A DNA stretch of 64,000 bases from Pseudomonas entomophila (lineage in GTDB: Bacteria; Pseudomonadota; Gammaproteobacteria; Pseudomonadales; Pseudomonadaceae), in the NCBI RefSeq assembly GCF_018417595.1, contig NZ_CP070982.1, positions 3,616,001 to 3,680,000 on the forward strand, written 5' to 3'. Shown piece after piece: positions 53,407 through 62,145 of the stretch; positions within the stretch are counted from its first letter, which is position 1; every line of letters begins with the position of its first letter. The notes below the pieces were generated by a model, which was given only the letters and a program-made list of their open reading frames with translations, was not told the DNA's origin and made no database searches. Both the position numbers and the translations under genes were made by a program.

Positions 53407-53532
53407 ATCCGCTCCTACAGCGGCAGCCGAAAAACGCGTCGTACAAGCACCATGGCCTATCGGTCTTGGTCACGTTGCAACAAATGTAGGAGCGGATTCA
53501 TCCGCGATGCGCCGCCCAGGCGGCGCTCGATC
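53381..53532. repeat. REP pair overlapping the doxX stop
   Basis: Reverse REP at 53381-53420, which includes the DoxX stop codon, and forward REP at 53485-53532. They lie between the convergent DoxX and LysE genes. Confidence 0.85.
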
Positions 53533-53589
53533 TCATGGACGCCGCAAGGGTTGCGGCGTCCATCTGGTGGCCCTGAAAGGGATGCCCCC

Positions 53590-54198
53590 TTAACGCAACT
53601 GCCCGACCACCAACCCCAGCGCAATCGCGATCATCACCACCCCCGACAACCGCCCCACCACCCGCGCCGCCGCCGGCCGGGTGCGCAGCACCGCCTTGGC
53701 GCCATAGCCGACCATCAGGTAGATCACCAGCGAACTGCACAGGTGCACCAGCCCCAGCAGCAGGATCTGCGCCGGCACCGGCCAGCTCGACTGCGGGTCG
53801 GTGAACTGCGGCAGCAGCGCCAGGAACAGCAGGAATACCTTAGGGTTCATCCCACTGACGCAAAAACCCTTGAACGCCCAGCGCGACCCAGAGTCGCCCG
53901 CCCCGTCGTCACCGGCCTGGGGCACCGACGGGCTGAGCAGCAGGTTGCCGCCCAGCCACAACAGGTAGGTGCAACCGGCCAGCGTCAGCAGGGTCAACGC
54001 CAGCGGATGCCCGGCGATCAGGCTGCCGACCCCGGCCGCCACCACCAGGGTCGCGAGGAAATGCCCCGACAACATCCCCGCCACCGCCGGCAGCACCCAA
54101 CGCCCGCGCATGCCGGCGGAGATGGCATAGGCCCAGTCCGCGCCGGGGCTGATCACGAACAGGAACGACACGGCCCAGAACGCCGCCAATACACTCAT
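53590..54198 (-). CDS. LysE/RhtB-family exporter
   Basis: A 202-residue six-helix exporter. Family blocks: FLFVISPGADWAYAISAGMRG, LTLLTLAGCTYLLWLGGNLLL, FCVSGMNPKVFLLFLALLPQF. ATG 54198 is preferred; a longer frame upstream overlaps the divergent Lrp promoter. It faces an Lrp/AsnC regulator gene 119 bases away, the same layout as LysE/LysG-type pairs, so export of an amino acid in response to its accumulation is likely. Confidence 0.9.
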   Translation of the reverse strand: MSVLAAFWAVSFLFVISPGADWAYAISAGMRGRWVLPAVAGMLSGHFLATLVVAAGVGSLIAGHPLALTLLTLAGCTYLLWLGGNLLLSPSVPQAGDDGAGDSGSRWAFKGFCVSGMNPKVFLLFLALLPQFTDPQSSWPVPAQILLLGLVHLCSSLVIYLMVGYGAKAVLRTRPAAARVVGRLSGVVMIAIALGLVVGQLR

Positions 54199-54317
54199 GG
54201 CCACTTTTAGACTTCCTTTCAAACAGGTTTCGTTGAAAGAAAGATTACGGATATCGCCGGGGGATTTTCTTTCGTATATTCCCCTGACCACCCTGAAACC
54301 TGGAAGATTCTCCCCCA

Positions 54318-54770
54318 ATGGACAGAACCGATCGAAAGATCCTTGCCGAGCTGCAAAAGGATGGTCGCCTGTCGGTGACCGAACTGGCCGAACGCGTGGG
54401 CTTGAGCCTGTCGCCCTGCCATCGCCGGCTCAAGGCGCTGGAAGAGTCCGGCGCGATCCTCGGTTACCACGCACGCCTGGCCCCCGCCGCCCTGGGCCTG
54501 AACTTCGCCGCGCTGGTGTTCGTGACCCTGCGCGAGGTCACCCGCCAGCCGGTGGCGGACTTCGAGGCGGCGGTGAGCGCGATCCCGCAGATCGTCGAGG
54601 CACAGCGGCTGTTCGGCGACCCGGACTACCTGCTGCATGTGGTGGCCAAGGACCTGCCGGCGTTCCAGAAGCTCTATGACGAGCAATTGACCAGCATTCC
54701 CAACGTGAAGCGGCTGAGCTCGACGCTGGTGATGAAAGAGGTGATCCAGGACCGGTTGTTGCCGATGTAG
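54318..54770 (+). CDS. Lrp/AsnC-family regulator
   Basis: A 150-residue regulator. The HTH is MDRTDRKILAELQKDGRLSVTELAERVGLSLSPCHRRLKALEESG. The RAM ligand domain follows with ALVFVTLREVTR, AQRLFGDPDYLLHVVAKDL and the typical C-terminal VVMKEVIQDRLLP-like end. It is divergent from the LysE exporter gene, which it most likely controls in response to an amino acid. AT-rich DNA at 54235-54280 should hold both promoters. Confidence 0.92.
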   Translation: MDRTDRKILAELQKDGRLSVTELAERVGLSLSPCHRRLKALEESGAILGYHARLAPAALGLNFAALVFVTLREVTRQPVADFEAAVSAIPQIVEAQRLFGDPDYLLHVVAKDLPAFQKLYDEQLTSIPNVKRLSSTLVMKEVIQDRLLPM

Positions 54771-55186
54771 GTAGCCTGTCGTCTGCGCCGGCCCTTTCGC
54801 GGGTAAAACCACTCCCACAAGATTGTCACCTGCTGGCTGACGGATGCAGTACCTGTGGGAGCGGGTTTACCCGCGAAAGGGCCCGCCCGGGCAACCTGTT
54901 CTTGTGCACCATGAACGCGCACCCCGCCCCAGCCCTGTGCTCCCGCAACCACCCAACGCTCACGCAACCCACCCACCTCAGGGCCTCCCGCCACCTGGCA
55001 CCTTCCTTGCTGCCGTCCACCGCTTGACCTCCCGCCGGCCTTAGGTTTTTTAAGGCCCATGAGCACAAATTTACTAATTTCCCCTTCCCCGCCCGCCCCC
55101 CATCATCGCGCCAACAAGAACGCGTCGCCCTTTGCCGGCACGCCCCCGGGCACCTGCGGTTGCCCCTCCTTGCCTTGGAGTCAGTC
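54771..55186. repeat. Intergenic region with REP-like inverted pair
   Basis: A 415-base gap. A GTGGGAGCGGG-class REP pair occupies 54787-54883. Downstream, 55035-55080 (AGGTTTTTTAAGG and following) is AT-rich and probably holds the NCS1 permease promoter. No coding frame was supported. Confidence 0.7.
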
Positions 55187-56599
55187 ATGACCAGTGCAGC
55201 CAATTCGGCACCCCTCATCGAGAAACACACGATCGGCTACGTGCCGCCGCAAGACCGCCATGGAAAGGTAAGGGATCTGTTCACACTGTGGTTCGGCGGC
55301 AACATCGCGCCGTTGCCCATCGTCACCGGCGCGCTGGGCGTGCAGCTGTTCCACCTGAACCTGGTCTGGGGCATCGTCGCGATTCTCGTCGGCCACCTGG
55401 TCGGCGGCGTGCTCATGGCCCTGCACTCGGCCCAGGGCCCGCAGATGGGCATCCCGCAGATGATCCAGAGCCGCGCCCAGTTCGGCTCGCTCGGCGCGCT
55501 GCTGGTGGTGGTGATCGCCGGGGTCATGTACATCGGCTTCTTCGCCTCCAACATCGTCCTGGCCGGCAAGTCACTGCACGGGGTGGTCGAAGCCGTGCCG
55601 GTGTCGGTGGGCATCGTCGTCGGCGCCCTGGGTTCGGGCATCATCGGCATCATCGGCTACCGCTTCATCCACGTGCTCAACCGCATCGGCACCTGGGTGC
55701 TGGGCATCGGTATCGTGGTCGGCTTCGGCTATATCTTCAGCCATGTGCAAAGCGACGACTTCCTCACCCGCGGCGGCTTCAACCTGGCCGGCTGGCTGGC
55801 CACCGTATCTCTGGCGGCGCTGTGGCAGATCGCCTTCGCGCCCTACGTGTCGGACTACTCGCGCTACCTGCCGGCCGACGTGAAAGTCTCCTCGACCTTC
55901 TGGACCACCTACCTGGGCTCGGCCCTGGGTTCGAGCCTGTCGTTCATCTTCGGTGCGGTCGCGGTGCTGGCGATCCCGGCCGGCGTGGACACCATGGACG
56001 CGGTCAAGCTGGCCACCGGCAGCCTCGGCCCGGTCATGCTGGTGCTGTTCCTGCTCAGCGTGATCAGCCACAACGCCCTCAACCTGTATGGCGCGGTGCT
56101 GTCGATCATCACCCTGGTGCAGACCTTCGCCTACCGCTGGATCCCCACCGCCAAGAGCCGCGCCGTGCTGTCGCTGATCGTCCTGGCCGCCTGCTGCGTG
56201 GTGGCGGTGTTCGCCTCGGCGGACTTCATCGGCCACTTCGTCGACATGGTGCTGGTGCTGCTGGTGGTGCTGGTGCCGTGGACGGCAATCAACCTGATCG
56301 ACTTCTATGTCATTCACAAAGGCGACTACGACATCCAGTCGATCTTCAAGGTCGATGGCGGCATCTACGGGCGCTACAACCCGCAGGCGCTGATCGCCTA
56401 TGCGGTGGGCATCGCGGTGCAGATCCCGTTCATGAACACGCCGCTGTATGTCGGGCCGGTGTCCGCGCACATCAATGGCGCCGACCTGTCGTGGCTGGTG
56501 GGCCTGGCGATCACCTCGCCGCTGTACTGGTGGCTGGCCAGCCGGGACAGCGCGTATCGTCGCCGGCAGGTGAGCGCGAAGCTGGCGGCTGGGGTGTGA
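55187..56599 (+). CDS. NCS1-family purine/cytosine permease
   Basis: A 470-residue transporter with 12 helices, of the nucleobase:cation symporter-1 family (CodB/PurP-like). Blocks: FTLWFGGNIAPLPIVTGALG, GPQMGIPQMIQSRAQFG, FAPYVSDYSRYLP and PWTAINLIDFYVIHKGDYD. ATG 55187 (MTSAANS) follows TTGGAGTC; nine extra in-frame codons upstream are unlikely. No catabolic enzyme is adjacent, so cytosine, allantoin or another ring compound cannot be distinguished. It is closed by an intrinsic terminator. Confidence 0.9.
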   Translation: MTSAANSAPLIEKHTIGYVPPQDRHGKVRDLFTLWFGGNIAPLPIVTGALGVQLFHLNLVWGIVAILVGHLVGGVLMALHSAQGPQMGIPQMIQSRAQFGSLGALLVVVIAGVMYIGFFASNIVLAGKSLHGVVEAVPVSVGIVVGALGSGIIGIIGYRFIHVLNRIGTWVLGIGIVVGFGYIFSHVQSDDFLTRGGFNLAGWLATVSLAALWQIAFAPYVSDYSRYLPADVKVSSTFWTTYLGSALGSSLSFIFGAVAVLAIPAGVDTMDAVKLATGSLGPVMLVLFLLSVISHNALNLYGAVLSIITLVQTFAYRWIPTAKSRAVLSLIVLAACCVVAVFASADFIGHFVDMVLVLLVVLVPWTAINLIDFYVIHKGDYDIQSIFKVDGGIYGRYNPQALIAYAVGIAVQIPFMNTPLYVGPVSAHINGADLSWLVGLAITSPLYWWLASRDSAYRRRQVSAKLAAGV

Positions 56600-56623
56600 T
56601 GTCGGCCCGATGACCCGAAATGG

Positions 56624-56647
56624 AAAAACCCGCTATTGCGGGTTTTT
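56624..56647 (+). terminator. Intrinsic terminator
   Basis: AAAAACCCGC, TATT loop, GCGGGTTTTT, 24 bases after the NCS1 permease stop. The stem and T-run are canonical, and it also bounds the minus-strand toxin array. Confidence 0.95.
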
Positions 56648-56689
56648 CACTGCCGTTGCTTGGAATGCGTTCTACTGAAGCGCCCAGTC

Positions 56690-56815
56690 CATCTGTTTGA
56701 GATGCACGCCCAGTATCATAGATTTTCATGTAAGACGATGCTGCCCCCGCCGCCAAACGCCCTCCCAATTCAAATACCTCACCGATGTGCAGCATCACGT
56801 AACTGAAGCAACTGC
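56690..56815 (-). pseudogene. Remnant of a PAAR-effector gene
   Basis: On the minus strand this stretch reads MLHIGEVFELGG, then AASSYMKIYDTGRASQ. The first piece matches MMQHIGEVAG at about residue 230 of the intact effectors, the second matches ATSSYMKIYEACRAG near residue 370. The 140 residues between are deleted, and neither head nor tail is present. It is therefore a relic of an earlier effector copy at the far end of the immunity array. Confidence 0.7.
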
Positions 56816-56838
56816 ATTCCGCTCGCCCCCGGAGATCA

Positions 56839-57237
56839 TCATGACCTTGTAACCTTGACAAACGACGCTAGAAAAAATAGCCCTCCCAAGCCAACAAACA
56901 AGCAATAGCTACTTATTTTCATGCTGTACTTCAAGAAATTCGGAAACTCATTACTGTCTTCGAGATTCAACCAACCACGACGAAACCCTAAGGATGGCCA
57001 TATAAAAGCTAGACTCATGGCACTCACGATCAGCATGCGCGACCTTAATCTCGTCGTCCCCCAGAGGAAAATTTCATCCTCAAGGCCGCGACTCCGACCA
57101 AATGCACGGCACATGATATTAAATTGATGGGAGCCCGCAATATAGGCATTGATGACGACTCCAATAATCAACAATAGAAAGGGGACGATCAGCAACACCA
57201 GCCTTAAACCAACAGGCCATTCACTTAGATCAATCAT
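56839..57237 (-). CDS. Family-A membrane immunity protein (copy 1)
   Basis: A 132-residue protein with two membrane helices at the N-terminus (LVLLIVPFLLLIIGVVINAYI) and C-terminus (ISSYCLFVGLGGLFFLASF), and a soluble stretch between. It is the most divergent of five intact paralogues sharing the MIDLSxWPxxLR start. It lacks the second helix charge pattern REELK, having LEDEIFLWG instead. ATG 57237 aligns with the paralogues; a GTG four codons upstream is ignored. It has no adjacent intact toxin, so it is an orphan immunity gene. GC is clearly lower than in the toxin heads. Confidence 0.75.
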   Translation of the reverse strand: MIDLSEWPVGLRLVLLIVPFLLLIIGVVINAYIAGSHQFNIMCRAFGRSRGLEDEIFLWGTTRLRSRMLIVSAMSLAFIWPSLGFRRGWLNLEDSNEFPNFLKYSMKISSYCLFVGLGGLFFLASFVKVTRS

Positions 57238-57323
57238 ATGCGGCCTCACAAACCAGTTAGCACGACCATCCTCCTGATTCAGCCCTCACTCGCTCCATCG
57301 AATGATCCGCTCCAACGGGGATA

Positions 57324-57722
57324 TCAAGCACGCCTAAACTCTACTAAAAGTGCAACGAAAGCCATCCAGGCGAGAGCTATAAGTATGCAATACATACCTA
57401 ACTTCATGCGCTTTCTCAAATAGGTCGGAAAATCATGAATGTCCTGCGGGTTCAGCCACCCCTGACGAATGCCTAGTCTTGGCCAAACCATCCCCGCCGT
57501 CATGGCACTCACCGTCATCAGTCGAAACTTTAGCGTCAGCGCCCCACCACTTTTCAGCTCCTCACGAAGACCTTCGCTTCGCTGCAGTGCGTCGCACATC
57601 ACCTTGAAATGTCGCGAACCTGCGATATGCAGTTCAATTGCAAGCCCGACCAGCCCAACGCCGAAAGGAGCGAGTATTAACACTATTCTTAGTTCCACAG
57701 GCCACCAACTCAAGTCAATCAC
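57324..57722 (-). CDS. Family-A membrane immunity protein (copy 2), GTG start
   Basis: A 132-residue paralogue beginning at GTG 57722 with VIDLSWWPVELRIVLILAPFG. The central motif is FKVMCDALQRSEGLREELKSGGALTLKFRLMTVSAM, then RQGWLNPQDIHDFPTYLRKRMK and a final helix. It is nearly identical over its first 70 residues to the truncated copy at 61461. It is an orphan with no adjacent toxin. It is expected to sit in the inner membrane and block a pore-type toxin. Confidence 0.78.
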   Translation of the reverse strand: MIDLSWWPVELRIVLILAPFGVGLVGLAIELHIAGSRHFKVMCDALQRSEGLREELKSGGALTLKFRLMTVSAMTAGMVWPRLGIRQGWLNPQDIHDFPTYLRKRMKLGMYCILIALAWMAFVALLVEFRRA

Positions 57723-57868
57723 AAACAGCCTCGCACAACAATTCGCCTGCCCTTCCACCGAGCTTCCCCCCCGAAGGAACATGCCCTGATCGCTGCAATC
57801 TCACAGTTAAATCCACACGACAGACCTCATGAAACCTATTTTTAAGGTGTCGAAAAATGGTAAGTCCA

Positions 57869-58190
57869 TCAGCCTGATCGTGCGAACGTCAACAAACCAG
57901 TAGCAAGCACCAACCACAAAAAACCAACAAGAGATAACCATGCGGAAATCACCATCAGTCGCCGAAGATTCTTAGGAAAACTCCTAATCTCCTCCTCTTC
58001 GAAAAGCCCTTTCCTAACCACATAAGACGGATAGAGAAACGCCCTACTTATTGTATTCACAAAATGCCATCTGTATTTTAAACTCGCCTCGCCGAGGTAC
58101 CACCTCTGCTACTCGACCACACGCTTTTAGTCAGCACTCCAATCACTTGGCGATAACATTCAGCGCGAGCAAGAAAATACTCATTTCGCC
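57869..58190 (-). pseudogene. Family-B immunity gene, frameshifted
   Basis: The C-terminal part reads NTISRAFLYPSYVVRKGLFEEEE and ends GFLWLVLATGLLTFARSG, matching the intact 135-residue protein at 61738-62145. The N-terminal half (ECYRQVIGVLTKSVW) is found in a different frame. A frameshift near 58100 separates the halves; reading past it restores EASLKYRWHFVN. The first about 30 residues are also missing, the frame running straight out of a toxin tail. Non-functional. Confidence 0.8.
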
Positions 58191-58317
58191 CACCACCATA
58201 TAAGGACTCCCTCAACCACTCTCCTCCCTTTCCATGGCTGAGGCTCCCAGATAAGAACCAGCTCCACACGGGCGCTGTGGCCATCAGACATGCATCATGC
58301 ACGTTTGAACTCAACAA
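58186..58317 (-). pseudogene. C-terminal toxin tail remnant
   Basis: Reads SWFLSGSLSHGKGGEWLRESLYGG, matching the last 25 residues of the second effector (GGMGGEWLGEALYEWRSK). It is joined directly to the family-B immunity relic, preserving the toxin-immunity order of a lost effector module. Confidence 0.7.
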
Positions 58318-58693
58318 AAATCACAATAAACGATACCCAGCCCATACCAATAGCCATAAAACACATGGCGATTGTCATCAGCCTTTTTAGATAACCCGGA
58401 AATTCTCGATAGTCCTGCGGATCCAAATCACCTTGTCGTATTGATTGCGCCGGCCACAACAGAGCACCTGTCATCGCACTAACCGTCATAGCTCTGAATT
58501 TCAAAGTATAGGCACCCCCTCGCCCAAGTTCCTCACGCAGACATTGACTTCGCTGAAGCGCTGCGCACAACACATCAAAGTTGTGCGACATAGCAATATA
58601 CATATGAATCGCCAAGCCCGAGAATATGATAAAAAATGGAATCAGCAATGAAGCAATCTTTAAATCTGCTGACCAATTACTCAGATCAATCAC
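58295..58693 (-). CDS. Family-A membrane immunity protein (copy 3), GTG start
   Basis: A 132-residue paralogue from GTG 58693 (VIDLSNWSADLKIASLLIPFF). The central FDVLCAALQRSQCLREELGRGGAYTLKFRAMTVSAM and YREFPGYLKRLMT blocks are conserved. Two membrane helices flank the central region. It follows copy 4 by 18 bases and is likely cotranscribed. It has no adjacent intact toxin. GC is about 48 percent by eye, well below the chromosome. Confidence 0.78.
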   Translation of the reverse strand: MIDLSNWSADLKIASLLIPFFIIFSGLAIHMYIAMSHNFDVLCAALQRSQCLREELGRGGAYTLKFRAMTVSAMTGALLWPAQSIRQGDLDPQDYREFPGYLKRLMTIAMCFMAIGMGWVSFIVIFVEFKRA

Positions 58694-58711
58694 GAACGCA
58701 CCCACAGTATT

Positions 58712-59110
58712 TCATGAGCGAGCCACATCAACAAAAAGCACAATAAATGCCGCAGAACTCAAGGCAATAAAAACACAACAAGCCGCAACCTTCATACGCT
58801 TTTTGAGATAGGCCGGAAACTCACGATAATCCTCAGCATTCAGACTACCTCTTCGAATTGCTAAAGCCGGCCATAATAGCTCACCCATCATGGCACTAAC
58901 CGTCATAGACCGAAATTTTAAAGTATAACCTCCCCCTCTCTTCAGCTCCTCACGCAGACATTGACTCCGTTGAAGCGCCGCACACATAACATCAAATTGT
59001 CTCGAGGAGGCCATATGCGTGACTAGTACAACACTGACAAACAAACTTACGAACGGAACTAATAGTATCACAATCCTCAAGCCTACCGACCAATGGCTCA
59101 AGTCAATCAT
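58712..59110 (-). CDS. Family-A membrane immunity protein (copy 4)
   Basis: A 132-residue paralogue from ATG 59110 (MIDLSHWSVGLRIVILLVPF). Shares FDVMCAALQRSQCLREELKRGGGYTLKFRSMTVSAM with copies 3 and 5. The last helix is ACCVFIALSSAAFIVLFVDV. It is separated from copy 5 by about 185 bases of AT-rich DNA, possibly a relic of a lost toxin 3' end. Orphan. Confidence 0.78.
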   Translation of the reverse strand: MIDLSHWSVGLRIVILLVPFVSLFVSVVLVTHMASSRQFDVMCAALQRSQCLREELKRGGGYTLKFRSMTVSAMMGELLWPALAIRRGSLNAEDYREFPAYLKKRMKVAACCVFIALSSAAFIVLFVDVARS

Positions 59111-59295
59111 ATATAGCCTCGACCATTGCGTTTCCACAGGCTGCTTTACCAATTTATCGAAACAACGAGCTTACTTGATTGCCGCGCCCCACCCAGAGCG
59201 CCTATGCCGCCTCCAGAAAGTTAACTTAGATATTAAAACCCCGGCACAATACAAGCTCCCACTGGAACGCTACTCATATCCATTTAGTGCGCACC

Positions 59296-59685
59296 TTAAA
59301 ACTCAAGAAATAGCATAATGAATGCAGCCCAGGCCAAAGCAATCAACATGCAGTAGCTGGCCACCTTCATACGTGTCTTGAGGTAGACGGGAAAGTTTTT
59401 ATAATCCTCCGGATCCAGGCTCCCCTTACGAATTGAAAGCGCCGGCCAACATAAAGCTCCTGCCATGGAGCTCACTGTCAAAGAGCGAAACTTTAAAGTA
59501 TATCCCCCTCCACGCTTCAGCTCCTCATGCAGGCATGGACTCCGCTTAAGTGCTGCACACATCACGTCAAAATGTCGTGAGGCAGCAATATGCGCATTGA
59601 TTGCAAGGCCGGCGAGCCCTGTCAAAAATGGTACAAGCAGAATCGCGATCCTCAAGTTAGCCGGCCAGCCACTGACATCAATCAT
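59296..59685 (-). CDS. Family-A immunity protein, cognate of effector 1
   Basis: A 129-residue paralogue (MIDVSGWPANLRIAILLVPF) whose ATG overlaps the end of the effector gene at 59678 by eight bases, so it is the cognate, translationally coupled immunity gene. The central block is FDVMCAALKRSPCLHEELKRGGGYTLKFRSLTVSSM. The two membrane helices suggest it meets the toxin in the inner membrane. It is three residues shorter at the C-terminus than the other copies. Confidence 0.82.
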   Translation of the reverse strand: MIDVSGWPANLRIAILLVPFLTGLAGLAINAHIAASRHFDVMCAALKRSPCLHEELKRGGGYTLKFRSLTVSSMAGALCWPALSIRKGSLDPEDYKNFPVYLKTRMKVASYCMLIALAWAAFIMLFLEF

Positions 59686-61072
59686 AGGCTATCTCGTAAA
59701 TCAGCTCCCCCATCTTTTCGCCGGCTTCACTCAAAGTCACAGCCCCACCATATGAGCCTGTACCAACCATCGCTATACCGCAGACCGCTTTCCCCCATGG
59801 GCCAAAATTACAGACCAATCTGATTGCAAGTTTCCCTACCTCTGCGCCGATAGCTCCTCCCGCAAGCCCGCCAGTAAAGCTACCGGTCTCAGTAAGTCTG
59901 ACCTTTTTACACTCCTCAGTTTCCCCCGCACGGCAAGCCTCATAGATCTTCATGTAAGACGATGTCGCCCCCACCCCCACCGCAACATATCCCCCATACT
60001 TCAAGTACTTCGCCATCTTCGCCACTTCATCCAGATGCGTCGCATACCCCGGAATCGCCCCCGGCGCACCAGCCTTGGACCAGTGGTGCACCAGGCTTTT
60101 CGTGGAGATCCCCAACCCCTTGCGCAGACGTTCATGCCGGCCCAGGTCCAGGTACTTGCCAAGAAACGCGCTGTGCAACTGCGCGTTCAACTGTGCATAC
60201 AACACCTTGCGCTCAGCAAAGAACTGCTGGCTGTTCAAATGCCGGTGCAAGGCGAACTCCCGCTGGTGCAACCGCTCGATCCCCTTGAGCGTGTCCCCCA
60301 CCTGCCCTATCCCCCGCGCCAGCATGTCCTTGCCTACGCCCATGGACAGACTGGCGCCGCTGAGCACCCCGGCGACTTCACCGATGTGCTGCATCATGAA
60401 GTCGGCTTCCTCCTCGCTGAGGATCGCCAGCGACTCACGTGCGCTGCGCGCCGCGGCCATCAAATCGGCCTCTTCGCGGGTGCAGGCGAAGCTGTTGTCG
60501 GGGGCACCGAGCACGAAGAGCTCGCCGGCCTTGAAGCCTTGGTCGAAGGTGGGGTTGAGCCGGCGCACCAGCGACATGGGCAGGGTGCCCTGCACCGTGG
60601 CCAGCTGCTGCAGCACCTGCTCGCCGGCCATGCTGCGGGGCACGATGTAGAACCCGGGTTGCAGTGCGGAGGGTGCCGTAGAGACGGCGTGGGTGGCAGG
60701 CATGGGCCGCTCGACAACGCCACGCGGGACAGCCCGGGGATCGCTGGGTACCGGCGCCGACGCCCCGCGCGCCAGGCTGGGCATCTCGTCCAGCGGGGCA
60801 ATCAGGCGATTGCTGCCCAGCGGGCAGCCACAGCGCACGCGCGCGCCGTCGACGACGGTAGGCACGCCGTCCTGCAGGAAGCGAGGGTCGCCGTCGATGA
60901 GTGTGCCCACCTGGCCGCAGCGTGGGCAGGGCGTGGTCGAGTCGCCTTCGAGCAACCAGCCGCTCCCGTTCACGTTGCCCGCCGCCCGTTTGCCGATGCA
61001 CGTGGCGCCCGTGGTGGTGCGGTCGCCATCGAGGCCTTGCGCCTTGCCGAAGATAACGATGCGCAGATTCAT
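59678..61072 (-). CDS. PAAR-domain polymorphic effector 1 (type VI secretion)
   Basis: A 464-residue effector. Residues 1-90 are a PAAR domain (GDRTTTGATCIGKR, CPRCGQVGTLIDGDPRFLQDG, GARVRCGCP) that tips the type VI spike. Residues about 140-200 are LysM-like (FYIVPRSMAGEQVLQQL, LNPTFDQGFKAGELFVLG). A helical region follows to about residue 350, shared unchanged with effector 2. The last 110 residues are hydrophobic and glycine-rich (GSFTGGLAGGAIGAEVGKL, GTGSYGGAV) and look pore-forming. Such effectors insert into target inner membranes, and the two-helix immunity protein fits this. No type VI apparatus genes are in the window. Confidence 0.85.
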   Translation of the reverse strand: MNLRIVIFGKAQGLDGDRTTTGATCIGKRAAGNVNGSGWLLEGDSTTPCPRCGQVGTLIDGDPRFLQDGVPTVVDGARVRCGCPLGSNRLIAPLDEMPSLARGASAPVPSDPRAVPRGVVERPMPATHAVSTAPSALQPGFYIVPRSMAGEQVLQQLATVQGTLPMSLVRRLNPTFDQGFKAGELFVLGAPDNSFACTREEADLMAAARSARESLAILSEEEADFMMQHIGEVAGVLSGASLSMGVGKDMLARGIGQVGDTLKGIERLHQREFALHRHLNSQQFFAERKVLYAQLNAQLHSAFLGKYLDLGRHERLRKGLGISTKSLVHHWSKAGAPGAIPGYATHLDEVAKMAKYLKYGGYVAVGVGATSSYMKIYEACRAGETEECKKVRLTETGSFTGGLAGGAIGAEVGKLAIRLVCNFGPWGKAVCGIAMVGTGSYGGAVTLSEAGEKMGELIYEIAYD

Positions 61073-61491
61073 CGGCGGGCACCCGATGCGCGGCCCTTGA
61101 AGCTATTCCTTGTCATGCGGCGTTTCCTTGTGCGTGGAAAACGCAGAACGCTAGCAGCTCAGCGGTGGCGCTGGGGGGGGCGGTGGCAAGTAAGGAAACC
61201 TCCTACAGTAGACTGGGATGACTCTGACTTACGCAGCCTTTTCGAGGCGTTCGCCGGAAGCCTTGCAGCGCCTAGGAGATCGAGCGCCGCCCGCGCGGCG
61301 CATCGCGGATGAATCCGCTCCTACATCGGTTGCAACGTGCCGCACCTGTCAGGCCATGGTTGCCTGCCTTGGCGCCAGCCGAAAAATCGCGTCGTACAAA
61401 CAAGGCGGACAACCATGACCTATCAGGCATAGGCACGTTGCAACGAATGTAGGAGCGGATTCATCCGCGATGCGCCGCACGGGCGGCGCTC
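60054..61491. repeat. 1.44 kb direct repeat, copy 1
   Basis: Covers the first roughly 340 codons of effector 1, its upstream region and a REP pair (61278-61325, 61448-61491). It is essentially identical to 62521-63958 at an offset of 2467 bases, with one visible mismatch near the REP end (TATCAGG versus TATCGGG). It ends exactly at the REP terminal GCGCTC. Confidence 0.9.
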
Positions 61492-61697
61492 ATCAGTCGA
61501 AACTTTAGCGTCAGCGCACCACCGTTTCTCAGCTCTTCGCGAAGACCTTCACTGCGCTGCAACGCGTCGCACATCACCTGGAAATGGCGCGAGCCTGAGA
61601 TATGCAACTGAATTGCAAGCCCGGTCAGCACAATAACGAAAGGAGCGAGTAGCAACACTATCCTCAACTCCACAGGCCACCAGCTCAAATCAATCAT
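61461..61697 (-). pseudogene. Family-A immunity gene truncated by a REP
   Basis: Begins normally at ATG 61697 (MIDLSWWPVELRIVLLLAPF) and runs to LTLKFRLM, then passes straight into REP-derived sequence (SAARAAHRG) and stops at 61461. The C-terminal 60 residues, including the second membrane helix, are missing. The break coincides with the end of the 1.44 kb repeat, so the truncation was made by the same event that duplicated the effector head. Confidence 0.82.
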
Positions 61698-61737
61698 AAG
61701 CAGACCTGTAGCTGTAACCTTAACGGGTAAATGATGA

Positions 61738-62145
61738 TCAACCAGCCCGTGTAAACGCCAGCAACGCCACTGCAAATATCAACCATAAAAATCCAATAAT
61801 GGAAAACCAGGCAGATACAACCATCATGCATCGAAGACCGGCAGGGAAAGCCACTACCTCGCTCTCGTCAACAAGGCCTTTGCGAATGACATAAGAAGGG
61901 TAGAGAAACGCTCCACTGACTGTATTTATAAAGTACCACCTGGATCTGAAACTTAGCTCATCGAAGGAACGTCTCCGCTGTTCCACCCAAGCACTTCTGG
62001 GGAGCGCTTTGACAACACGGTCGTAACAGCTCTCACGAGTAAGCATCAAACTCATGATCAGTCCGATCTGGCAAAGCAAAAACGGTATCGCCATAAACAC
62101 CATGGCCCATCCCGTCGACCAGAAACTGCTCATTTCGATCGCCAC
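61738..62145 (-). CDS. Family-B immunity protein, cognate of effector 2
   Basis: A 135-residue membrane protein unrelated at start to family A (MAIEMSSFWSTGWAMVFMAIPF). It has an N-terminal helix pair, a central SCYDRVVKALPRSAWVEQRRRSFDEL, then FINTVSGAFLYPSYVIRKG and a C-terminal helix. It overlaps the effector-2 stop by 16 bases, marking it as the cognate gene. A decayed copy lies at 57869-58190. Confidence 0.82.
   Translation of the reverse strand: MAIEMSSFWSTGWAMVFMAIPFLLCQIGLIMSLMLTRESCYDRVVKALPRSAWVEQRRRSFDELSFRSRWYFINTVSGAFLYPSYVIRKGLVDESEVVAFPAGLRCMMVVSAWFSIIGFLWLIFAVALLAFTRAG

Noticed and set aside
60035..61312. Long plus-strand frames opposite both PAAR effectors (also 62454-63779)
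   Set aside because: They are identical to each other only because the effector heads are duplicated; they end in REP sequence and carry no recognisable domain.
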